55,352 nucleotides of DNA. Origin: Bacteroides sp. 519. Lineage in GTDB: Bacteria; Bacteroidota; Bacteroidia; Bacteroidales; Bacteroidaceae. The position numbers and the translations under genes were made by a program. The stretch spans positions 1-55,352 of the forward strand of contig NZ_QVMJ01000027.1 of assembly GCF_010500955.1 (NCBI RefSeq), given 5' to 3'. Below are positions 45,087 to 52,771 of this stretch, in pieces. The stretch's first letter is position 1, and every line of letters starts with the position of its first letter. The notes under the pieces are model-generated. The model saw nothing but the letters and a program-made list of their open reading frames with translations. It did not search any database and was not told the origin of the DNA.

Positions 45087-45405
45087 ATCATACTTTTAAA
45101 ATGAATAAATATGGTAATTAAGAGACTATTAACATTTACAGAGTTTAGAAGTAAGCCTCTTTTGACCATTATTTACAAAGTGAGGCAGGCCGGAATCGAA
45201 CCGACGACCCAGAACCCTAGAAGTAAATCCCGGTTGACCTAAATAAGAAGATAATTGCGGAATTACACACTTGCTCTACCAACTGAGCTACTGCCTCATA
45301 AAAAACAGGTAAAACCTGTTTTCGTTATATCAAATATCGCTTTGTCTTATTGACTCTGCAAAGATAGTAGGGTGGGTGTGCAATTTATTTGCGTAGCAAA
45401 AAAAT
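45087..45405. repeat. 319-bp direct repeat, right copy
   Basis: Gap-free match to 35954-36272 with about five mismatches, in the same orientation. It includes the TATCTTTG box (45359-45366), the AAAACAGG hairpin (45302-45323) and the tRNA-like sequence. On the minus strand no gene follows it, unlike the left copy. Confidence 0.92.
45181..45297 (-). tRNA. tRNA-like gene with oversized anticodon arm, copy 2
   Basis: As copy 1, with two differences: T-stem GTCGG instead of GCCGG, which keeps pairing through a G-U, and one base in the extra anticodon-region sequence. Keeping the T-stem pairing argues weakly for selection on structure. Same lack of a normal anticodon stem-loop. Confidence 0.5.
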
Positions 45406-45410
45406 GTTTC

Positions 45411-45460
45411 GCTATATAGTTTCGAGGTCAATGCTATCCCTACAGGGTTCATACGATAGA
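45411..45460. repeat. degenerate GCTATATAG units
   Basis: GCTATATAGT at 45411 and GCTATCCC at 45433 are 22 bp apart with a spacer ending GAGGTCAAT, like the spacers in the array at 7862-7963. This looks like a decayed copy of that array. Confidence 0.5.
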
Positions 45461-45553
45461 ACCAACAAGAATGATACACTACTGACAATCAACAAATTGC
45501 AGTACCACCATTTTTAAAACCCTGAGAAAAAAGTTTCATCAATTATTTTAAGC

Positions 45554-45660
45554 GTGAAACAAAAGTACCACCGAGGGTGGTACAAAAGTATCACCACTAA
45601 GGCACTTTTGTACCACAAGCGTGATACTTTTGTACCACAAGCGTGATACGAAAACGAAAA
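45554..45660. repeat. array of five 18-bp inverted repeats, 22-23 bp period
   Basis: Units like GTGRTACTTTTGTACCAC or its complement begin at 45554, 45577, 45599, 45621 and 45643 (the last partial). Each is an imperfect palindrome about a 4-nt A or T centre. The array ends about 30 bp upstream of the TATCTTTG box of the GH20 gene. Apart from the direct repeat and these arrays the 44901-45730 gap holds nothing recognised. Confidence 0.9.
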
Positions 45661-45666
45661 ATTTGT

Positions 45667-45697
45667 TTGTGTATGGCACACAGAGGTGTTATCTTTG
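45667..45697 (+). promoter_or_regulatory. GH20 promoter
   Basis: TTG at 45667-45669 and TATCTTTG at 45690-45697, 20 nt apart, fit the Bacteroidota -33/-7 pattern, 33 nt before the ATG at 45731. Confidence 0.65.
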
Positions 45698-45730
45698 CCT
45701 TAACCAATAACCAATATTAAAATTCAATTT

Positions 45731-48058
45731 ATGCTAAAACTTAAACACACGCTGCCTTTATGGCTTTTATTTGTTTTCGTAGCATGCGAAACAAAAACAG
45801 TGAAGAACAACTATCAGGTAATTCCCCTCCCCCAGGAAATTACATACACCAACGGAGGTTCTTTCTTTATCAGAAACAGTACACAAATATCATTTCCAAC
45901 AGGAAACAGTGAATTACAAAGCAATGCCGAGTTTCTGGCCCGGTACATCCGCGAAATAACCGGTAAGCAATTAAAGGTTATACCTTTATCCGATTCGCAG
46001 ATTGATAACGCCATCATCTTAACTGTAGAAGATGATATTGAAAACCCCGAAGGTTACCGGCTTACAGTAAACAGTAAGGAAGTGAAAATATCTGGTAAAA
46101 CTCCAACTGGTGTTTTCTACGGAATTCAAACGTTACGAAAATCGCTCCCCATAGAAAAGGATACCGATATTGAACTGCTGCCGGTAGAGATCAATGACTA
46201 CCCCCGATTCAAACACCGGGGTATGCACCTGGATGTGGGGCGACACTTCTTTTCTACCGAGTTTATAAAAACTTATCTCGACATGCTGGCTCTTCATAAC
46301 ATGAATAATTTTCATTGGCATCTTACCGAAGATCAGGGATGGAGAATAGAGATTAAGAAATATCCACGGCTTACGGAAATAGGAGCAACAAGGAAAGAAA
46401 CAGTTATTGGAAGAAATTCGGGCGAATATGACGGCAAACCGTATGCTGGTTTTTATACTCAGGAAGAGATTAAGGATATTGTTGCCTATGCTGCCGAGCG
46501 ATACATCAATGTAATTCCGGAAATAGACTTCCCCGGACATACATTGGCTGCATTAACAGCTTATCCTGAGTTTGGTTGTACCGGAGGCCCGTATGAGGTA
46601 GCCACAAGTTGGGGCGTTTTTAAAGATGTAATTTGCATTGGAAACGAAAACGCAATGACGTTTCTGGAGGATGTATTAGATGAGGTTCTTGAACTATTCC
46701 CTTCTAAAATAATCCACATTGGTGGCGATGAAGCTCCGCGCGACCGTTGGAAAGAATGCCCCCAATGCAAAGCACGAATAAAAGCAGAGGGTTTGATGGC
46801 CGATGCCGAGCATACTGCCGAAGACCGGTTACAGAGTTATTGCATGGCACGGATGGAGAAGTTCCTGAACAACAGAGGACGCAGCATTATTGGTTGGGAC
46901 GAAATTCTGGAAGGCGATGTTGCCCCCAATGCCACTGTTATGTCGTGGAGAGGAATGGAAGGTGGTATTAAGGCATCACAACTGGGCCACGATGTTATTA
47001 TGACGCCTGCCAATTATGTGTACTTTGATTATCAGCAAACGGCAGACCTCACCAATGAGCCCACAGGTATTGGTGGTTTTGTTGATGTTGAAAAAGTTTA
47101 TAGTCTTGAGCCAATGCCCAGCGACTTAACTAACGAAGAAAAGAACCGGATTATTGGCGTGCAGGCTAACTTATGGACAGAGTATGTATCTACCCCTGAA
47201 CATGCCGAGTATATGGTACTGCCACGTATGGCCGCTCTTTGCGAAGTTCAATGGTTAGTACCCGAAAAGAAGGATTACAGAGACTTCGCCCAAAGGTTGC
47301 TCCATTTATTGGATATTTATGATCTGAAAGGATATAATTATGCCAAACACATTCTTAACCTGAAAGCGCGTTACTTACCCAACCCAACAGATAAGAGTAT
47401 ACAGGTAGAACTTTATTCAATAAATAACTCACCAATATATTATACGCTTGATGGTAGTGAACCGGATAATGACCTTACCCCATACCAGGAACCCATTGTT
47501 GTAAAAAGCAATGCCTGCCTTCAAGCAATAACTGTTGTTAATCCTGATATGCAGAAAGTATTGCGAGAGAATATTTGTTTCAACAAAGCCACATTGAAGC
47601 CTATTACTTTAACATACGAACCGGCTGAGGCACAACGATATGCCGGAGCCATTACATTGGTTGATGGATTAAGTGGCAGTGATAATTCTTCAACCGGCCG
47701 ATGGTTAGGTTTTTACGGTACGGGTATGGAGGCCATTATTGATTTAGAGGAACCGACCGAAATATCCAACCTATCAACCCGGGTTAACATTGATGTGTAT
47801 GCCTGGAGCATGGGTCCCACCGAAATAAGTATATCGGTATCCGATGATAACAATAATTTCAAAAAGATTGCTTCCGAAGCATATCCGGAGATTACCGATA
47901 TTGCTTTCAAAAAGATTGAAGCATACAATATACAGTTCGATCCGGTTACTACCCGGTATATTAAGGTAATCATGAAGCCCAGCAAAGGGATGCCGAAAGG
48001 GCATAGGGGCGAGGGACGGACACCTTATTTATATGTGGATGAGATTGGGGTGGATTAA
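45731..48058 (+). CDS. GH20 beta-N-acetylhexosaminidase lipoprotein
   Basis: Releases terminal GlcNAc or GalNAc from glycans by substrate-assisted catalysis. 775 residues: lipobox FVAC (Cys19), N-terminal GH20b domain (about 25-155), catalytic barrel from HRGMHLDVGRHFFS with the acid pair HIGGDEAPR (Asp333-Glu334), a chitobiase-type domain (YYTLDGSEPDNDLTPYQEP), and an F5/8-type C domain at the end. It stands alone under its own promoter and palindrome array. Lipidation places it at the outer membrane or in the periplasm; host glycan, chitin or peptidoglycan substrates are possible. Confidence 0.96.
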   Translation: MLKLKHTLPLWLLFVFVACETKTVKNNYQVIPLPQEITYTNGGSFFIRNSTQISFPTGNSELQSNAEFLARYIREITGKQLKVIPLSDSQIDNAIILTVEDDIENPEGYRLTVNSKEVKISGKTPTGVFYGIQTLRKSLPIEKDTDIELLPVEINDYPRFKHRGMHLDVGRHFFSTEFIKTYLDMLALHNMNNFHWHLTEDQGWRIEIKKYPRLTEIGATRKETVIGRNSGEYDGKPYAGFYTQEEIKDIVAYAAERYINVIPEIDFPGHTLAALTAYPEFGCTGGPYEVATSWGVFKDVICIGNENAMTFLEDVLDEVLELFPSKIIHIGGDEAPRDRWKECPQCKARIKAEGLMADAEHTAEDRLQSYCMARMEKFLNNRGRSIIGWDEILEGDVAPNATVMSWRGMEGGIKASQLGHDVIMTPANYVYFDYQQTADLTNEPTGIGGFVDVEKVYSLEPMPSDLTNEEKNRIIGVQANLWTEYVSTPEHAEYMVLPRMAALCEVQWLVPEKKDYRDFAQRLLHLLDIYDLKGYNYAKHILNLKARYLPNPTDKSIQVELYSINNSPIYYTLDGSEPDNDLTPYQEPIVVKSNACLQAITVVNPDMQKVLRENICFNKATLKPITLTYEPAEAQRYAGAITLVDGLSGSDNSSTGRWLGFYGTGMEAIIDLEEPTEISNLSTRVNIDVYAWSMGPTEISISVSDDNNNFKKIASEAYPEITDIAFKKIEAYNIQFDPVTTRYIKVIMKPSKGMPKGHRGEGRTPYLYVDEIGVD

Positions 48059-48096
48059 AAATCACACTAAAAGTTGTCTGATCTGTAAACTTTGGC

Positions 48097-48104
48097 TATA
48101 TTTG
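48097..48104 (+). promoter_or_regulatory. -7 box for higBA, only 4 nt from the start codon
   Basis: TATATTTG ends at 48104 and the ATG begins at 48109. Since transcripts in this phylum start a few bases after the box, the mRNA is probably leaderless. Confidence 0.55.
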
Positions 48105-48108
48105 TACT

Positions 48109-48444
48109 ATGAAAAAGCAACGAACTATATCCGCATATAAAAACTATTTCAGGGATTTTATAGATTCCATAAAGGAAGAAGAAGCCAGGAAAGTGTTTTA
48201 TGTGATTGAAATGCTTAAAACTCAAGAACGGGTAAGTACCAAATTCGTAAAATACCTGTGCGATGAAATATATGAGATCAGAGTCATGTACAACGGAAAT
48301 ATATTTCGGGTGTTTTTCATATTTGACAATGATAATATTGTTATTCTATTCAATGGGTTTCAAAAGAAAACACAAAAAACCCCAACTTCGGAAATAGAAA
48401 AAGCATTAAAGTTAAAGGAGGAATATTATGAAAGTAAAGAATGA
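48109..48444 (+). CDS. higB: HigB/RelE-type mRNA-interferase toxin
   Basis: 111 residues of the phage Gp49/HigB-like RelE superfamily: AYKNYFRDFIDSIKEEEARK, FVKYLCDEIYEIRVMYNGNI, and FRVFFIFDNDNIVILFNGFQ followed by the typical KKTQKTPTSEIEKAL end. Such toxins cleave mRNA at the ribosome. The toxin-first order and the 17-nt overlap with the antitoxin gene are the HigBA layout. The promoter box lies only 4 nt upstream of the ATG. Confidence 0.92.
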   Translation: MKKQRTISAYKNYFRDFIDSIKEEEARKVFYVIEMLKTQERVSTKFVKYLCDEIYEIRVMYNGNIFRVFFIFDNDNIVILFNGFQKKTQKTPTSEIEKALKLKEEYYESKE

Positions 48445-48742
48445 GAACTTAGTTAGTGTAGATGCAATGCTTGATGAAAAGTTCGGCAAGGTGGGAACTC
48501 CCGAACGGGAAGAATTTCGCAAAGAAGCATATGCTTACTGTATGGGGCAAATCATTCATGATGCACGAAAGAAAGAAAAGGTCACCCAATCCGAACTAGC
48601 CGAAATGGTTGGTACCAACAAATCTTATATCTCAAGGGTAGAAAAAGGCTTAATAGAACCTAGTATTGGTACTTTCTGCCGTATCATCAACGCCCTTGGC
48701 CTGATTATTGAGATTGTTAAACCTGCAACTCAAGGAAAGTAA
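48428..48742 (+). CDS. higA: HigA-type antitoxin, XRE family
   Basis: 104 residues with a helix-turn-helix of the XRE/Cro type (VTQSELAEMVGTNKSYISRV, about residues 52-71) and a family C-terminus (IEPSIGTFCRIINALGLIIE). It binds HigB and, usually, the operon promoter to autoregulate. Start overlaps the toxin gene by 17 nt. Confidence 0.93.
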   Translation: MKVKNENLVSVDAMLDEKFGKVGTPEREEFRKEAYAYCMGQIIHDARKKEKVTQSELAEMVGTNKSYISRVEKGLIEPSIGTFCRIINALGLIIEIVKPATQGK

Positions 48743-48757
48743 TAATTTTCTCGTGGA

Positions 48758-50248
48758 TTAAAAATCAAAATAAATAAAAGGCCGTATCTCACTACTCTTC
48801 ACCTGAATAACCAGATATATCACCATAACCATAAGAAGCACTTTACCTACAAAGGGCATTCCGATAACTCCTTTCTGGAACTTCATCTCCAATGACTTTG
48901 GGGTAAAGTGCAACACAAAACCAATGGCCATCAGTGCAAAAACCTGCCAATAACCCTCTATTAGCTGCACAAACAACTGTGGTTGGAAGTTGGTAAATAT
49001 CTGCTTAAGCATACTCATTGAATCGGAGAACTCCCTGTTCCTGAAAAAGATCCAGCAGAAACATACAAAGTTGAATGTTACAAACACACCTCCTACCCTA
49101 CGCCAGCCGCGACTGACTTCGCCTTTTGCACGTCGGGTAACAGTCATCCAGGCTTTGTGTATGGCCAGAGATACACCATGAAGCATTCCCCAAACAATAA
49201 AGTTCCAGGAATTTCCGTGCCATAGTCCACCCAGGAACATGGTGATAATAAGATTAAGGTATTGTTTGAATTTGCCTTTCCGGTTTCCACCCAGCGAGAT
49301 GTACAGATAATCGCGCAACCAACTTGATAAAGAGATATGCCAACGGCGCCAGAACTCTGTGATAGAAGCCGACTGATATGGAGAGTCAAAGTTAATGTTT
49401 ACATGGAACCCAAGCAATAGGGCAATACCGATGGCCATATCACTGTAACCGGAAAAATCGCAATAGATTTGCAAAGCATACCCGTAAACGCCCATCAGGT
49501 TTTCTACTCCGGAATACAGATTGGGATTGGCAAATATGCGGTCGACAAAGTTTATACTGATATAATCGCAAATAACAGCTTTCTTAAAAAGTCCGCAGAG
49601 GATGAGGAAGATACCACGGCCAAACATTTCGTGCGATACATACAACGGTTTCCGTATCTGGGGAATAAAGTCCTTGGCACGGATAATGGGCCCTGCCACC
49701 AGCGGCGGGAAAAAGGACACATAGAAAGCATAATCGAGTATGTTGGTAAGTGGAGTTATTTGCTTGCGGTACACATCAATAGTATAACTCAAGGACTGGA
49801 ATGTGAAGAAAGAAATACCAACAGGCAATACAAGGTCTAAAGCCGAGAAAGTACCTCCGGTTATCGATGCAAGAATCTCACCAAAGAAGTTAGTGTATTT
49901 AAAATAACACAGAATGCCCAGATTTATACAAACACTTAAAGTAACCAGCAGCTTGCGGTATATCTTTTTATGGGTTATCGACATTAAATGGGCAATAAAA
50001 AAGTCGCTGGTGGTTACAATTGCCAGCAAATAGAAATAAGTGCCACTACTTTTGTAATAAAAATAATATGAAAAAGCTACTACATATAAAAGCCGTAGCG
50101 TGTTCTTCTTATAAAGAAGGGTATAGAAAAGAATAAAAACAGCAAAGAACCAAAGGAAGAAACCAGTGTTAAACAACATGGGAGCATCCTTATCATATTG
50201 CAGTAGTTTGAGTAGCTTTTCTATAGTAAGGTTATCAAAGAGTGACAT
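48758..50248 (-). CDS. MBOAT-family membrane O-acyltransferase
   Basis: Moves acyl groups, usually acetyl, across the membrane for O-acylation of extracytoplasmic glycans. 496 residues from the ATG at 50248 (14-nt overlap with the SGNH gene upstream); a longer reading adds 26 residues inside that gene and is rejected. About 11 membrane segments with the AlgI/DltB/PatA core: SFFTFQSLSYTIDVYRKQIT, YPYQSASITEFWRRWHISLS-like region, and GGLWHGNSWNFIVWGMLHG holding the active His. The partners are two SGNH proteins in the same operon. Confidence 0.93.
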   Translation of the reverse strand: MSLFDNLTIEKLLKLLQYDKDAPMLFNTGFFLWFFAVFILFYTLLYKKNTLRLLYVVAFSYYFYYKSSGTYFYLLAIVTTSDFFIAHLMSITHKKIYRKLLVTLSVCINLGILCYFKYTNFFGEILASITGGTFSALDLVLPVGISFFTFQSLSYTIDVYRKQITPLTNILDYAFYVSFFPPLVAGPIIRAKDFIPQIRKPLYVSHEMFGRGIFLILCGLFKKAVICDYISINFVDRIFANPNLYSGVENLMGVYGYALQIYCDFSGYSDMAIGIALLLGFHVNINFDSPYQSASITEFWRRWHISLSSWLRDYLYISLGGNRKGKFKQYLNLIITMFLGGLWHGNSWNFIVWGMLHGVSLAIHKAWMTVTRRAKGEVSRGWRRVGGVFVTFNFVCFCWIFFRNREFSDSMSMLKQIFTNFQPQLFVQLIEGYWQVFALMAIGFVLHFTPKSLEMKFQKGVIGMPFVGKVLLMVMVIYLVIQVKSSEIRPFIYFDF

Positions 50249-51131
50249 AGGTGTTATAGGCATTAATAATTGCTTCAAATAATAGTTCGCCCTGCAAAGC
50301 ATAGGCATCGGGCATATAGTGTACATGATCGGGCCGCATCAGTCCGGCTTCTTTCCAGTTTTTGCAGGCGCGCGATTCTCCACCAAGGATAGTATACATG
50401 TCCCACACTGCCATTTTATGTTCATGGGCATAGCGACGTATGATATCAACAGCCATAACTGTTCGCGGATTAATGGAGTAAGTTCGTCTGCGGTTACGTC
50501 GTCTGAACGATTCGTACGACCCGGGCGGTGTGGTAAATATCACCGGTACTTCCGGTAAATCCTTGCGTATCAGTGTCATCAGCTCGTCCATTTGCCTGTA
50601 ATGTGCATTGGGATTGTAGCGTTTGTTGTGACTCTCGTTTGTTCCGAAAGATACTACAAGTAAATCCGGCTGGGCCTCAACAATGGCCTGCAAACGCATA
50701 GGATGCGTAAAAGTAAGATTGGTAGCCCCATTCACTCCCATTTCGATGTACTTAATGGGGCCAAACACTTCGGTCAGTTTCTCACCTGTTGTATTGGGGA
50801 AAATACGTCCACGTACATGACTGTCGCCTATGTGGAGTATCCTCAAAGTATCGGTCGAAGCACCCATTCGTAGGTCTCTCATTTTCTCCAACACCGGAGA
50901 CAGAACGTTGAATTCATCTTCTATCCGATTGCAGGCAACCTCCTGAAAACAATCGGGCAATAAAACTGTAGCCTCAACCGTATCGCGTGCCGAGCGGTAT
51001 TCCCTTAGTCCACCCCATATAGTCAACCGTGCATCCGGCCGGGGAGGTACAGCTATGGAATCTTGCGAAAACACTTTTAATGCAAATAGCAAACTCATAC
51101 ATAACAAAAAAATCATCCTATTCCTTTTCAT
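50235..51131 (-). CDS. SGNH/GDSL-type hydrolase or acyltransferase, exported
   Basis: 298 residues from the ATG at 51131, which gives a signal peptide (MIFLLCMSLLFALKVFSQ) and a 14-nt overlap with the previous gene matching the overlap at its other end; an ATG 18 nt earlier is also possible. SGNH blocks: LHIGDSHVRG (Ser), GVNG (Gly), SFGTNES (Asn), and DHVHYMPDAY (Asp-His). In pairing with an MBOAT it likely transfers or removes acetyl groups on a periplasmic polysaccharide or peptidoglycan. Confidence 0.9.
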   Translation of the reverse strand: MKRNRMIFLLCMSLLFALKVFSQDSIAVPPRPDARLTIWGGLREYRSARDTVEATVLLPDCFQEVACNRIEDEFNVLSPVLEKMRDLRMGASTDTLRILHIGDSHVRGRIFPNTTGEKLTEVFGPIKYIEMGVNGATNLTFTHPMRLQAIVEAQPDLLVVSFGTNESHNKRYNPNAHYRQMDELMTLIRKDLPEVPVIFTTPPGSYESFRRRNRRRTYSINPRTVMAVDIIRRYAHEHKMAVWDMYTILGGESRACKNWKEAGLMRPDHVHYMPDAYALQGELLFEAIINAYNTYVTL

Positions 51132-52485
51132 ACGCACATCTTTTGTCATATTGTTCTTTTCCGTAAATCAACGATTCGTATAATAATCCGGCAAGTTCTT
51201 TACCGCCTCTGAAATTTATATGGGTATAATCCAGGTTGGCTTTCGATGGTTTAGAGCGTACAAACTCTGCAATACTACCATCGCCTCCCATTGCTTCGAA
51301 CATGTTCCAGAAAGCAATTCTGCTTTCGGCTGCAATGTGTTCCTGATAACTAATAAGGTTCTTTATGCCCGGCATGGTACGCATTTCGCCACCCGATGCC
51401 CGGTAATCACGGTCGCCCACACTTAACAACAGGATTCCCGCCTGTGGGAAACACTCTTTTAAGTGATCGATAGTGGCCAGAATTCCCTTCTGGTAGTAAT
51501 CGTAATTCTTGCCCGATTGTGTGGCGATATTTAAACCATATTGCAAAATAATAAGGTCGTATGGGCGTACCCTATTAAACTCTTTCAACGTTTGTGCGGG
51601 TATATTTTTCAACGATGTACCATTGCTTGAACGGAGCGAGAAGTTATCTACTGCTATTCCGGAAGCCCCATCGAGTGTTGCTCCATAAAACATTGCCGAT
51701 TCGGTTTTATTTACCCTCCATCTTACCGAGCCAATTTTACCCTGAAGCTGCATTTCCTGCAACCCTTCGGCTGCGGCAAATACGCGTGTGCTATCAGGCT
51801 CTTTGTTTATTCTTGCCGATAGTCTCAGGTTACCTTTGTTGTGGAAATAAACAGTGGCAATATCGAAGGTATCTAACAGCGAGGCGTATTTAGACTGCCC
51901 TTTGTATTCTACGTATGCTCCGTCCGACGGTTCGGAATAGCGGCAAGAAATACCTTGTTTGGAACGCTCAAAGTACATACTGTCGGTTGCAGCATGGCCT
52001 CTCCATCCTTTAAAAGAGTGAATTACCGTAGGGCGAAATCCGTAAACGGACGATGTTACATCTACATATCCTACTCCGCAACCTCCAAACTGTTGTTGCA
52101 ACATCTCGCGCAAGTCGGCAGTCAATATATCGGCTTCTATGAACGAATCACCAAATACGGCTACTTTTACTAACCGGGCAGAGTCTTCTATCTGGTTCAA
52201 TGCTTCATAGAAAGGTTTCATACCGCGCCAGGTAGAGTCACTGTAATCAACAATACAGGTTATGCCGGCACGGCAGGTATCCACAAAAGCAGGTTTTGCA
52301 ATAGGTGGTAACACTACAACGCTATCGGCCTCTTCGGCATTGGTTGTTTCTTTGATATCGCTTAATAAATCGACCTTGCGGAAAGTGTATCCACCAATAG
52401 TTAAGGCCGGAAGCTCATGCAAAAGCAGTAGAATAATTAATACTGACCAGGTAAAATACAGGGAATATTTTAAGTAATTCTTCAT
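51118..52485 (-). CDS. membrane-anchored SGNH-family protein
   Basis: 455 residues: a single N-terminal membrane segment (YFTWSVLIILLLLHELPAL, about 10-28) and a periplasmic SGNH domain with VAVFGDSFIEAD (Ser114), LQYGLNIA in the Asn block, and DYTHINFRGG (Asp-His). Between them is a beta-rich insert resembling a carbohydrate-binding module. It heads the three-gene SGNH-SGNH-MBOAT operon, similar in logic to AlgJ/AlgX or PatB with AlgI/PatA. Glycan substrate unknown. Confidence 0.9.
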   Translation of the reverse strand: MKNYLKYSLYFTWSVLIILLLLHELPALTIGGYTFRKVDLLSDIKETTNAEEADSVVVLPPIAKPAFVDTCRAGITCIVDYSDSTWRGMKPFYEALNQIEDSARLVKVAVFGDSFIEADILTADLREMLQQQFGGCGVGYVDVTSSVYGFRPTVIHSFKGWRGHAATDSMYFERSKQGISCRYSEPSDGAYVEYKGQSKYASLLDTFDIATVYFHNKGNLRLSARINKEPDSTRVFAAAEGLQEMQLQGKIGSVRWRVNKTESAMFYGATLDGASGIAVDNFSLRSSNGTSLKNIPAQTLKEFNRVRPYDLIILQYGLNIATQSGKNYDYYQKGILATIDHLKECFPQAGILLLSVGDRDYRASGGEMRTMPGIKNLISYQEHIAAESRIAFWNMFEAMGGDGSIAEFVRSKPSKANLDYTHINFRGGKELAGLLYESLIYGKEQYDKRCAYEKE

Positions 52486-52560
52486 TGTTCAATCACCACA
52501 CAAGTAAATGGGCAACAAATATATGTTTTTTATGGGGATTAAAGAAATGGCCAATGATTT

Positions 52561-52643
52561 TTGAAACGCAGATTTACGCAAATTTACGCAGATTTTTTAT
52601 TAAAAGATTAATCTGCGTAAATCCGCGTTAATCTGCGTTTCAA
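52561..52643. repeat. 34-bp inverted repeat
   Basis: Arms 52561-52594 and 52610-52643 pair with three mismatches around a 15-nt loop. Each arm is made of GCAGATTTACGC-like units. A small second hairpin (AAAAAGATTT/AAATCTTTTT) follows at 52643-52664. It lies between the divergent O-acylation operon and hutU. Confidence 0.9.
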
Positions 52644-52686
52644 AAAGATTTCAAAAATCTTTTTGCTCCCAAAAACCCCAATTTTC

Positions 52687-52716
52687 TTGTAAATATCCAC
52701 CATAATTCCTATCTTG
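52687..52716 (+). promoter_or_regulatory. putative hutU promoter
   Basis: TTG at 52687-52689 and TATCTTG at 52710-52716, 20 nt apart, approximate the phylum promoter, 55 nt before the ATG. Confidence 0.45.
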
Positions 52717-52771
52717 CAATCGCAATCAAGCTGTGTTGTTGACAGTTTGCGCATTCTTAACCTTTATTATT

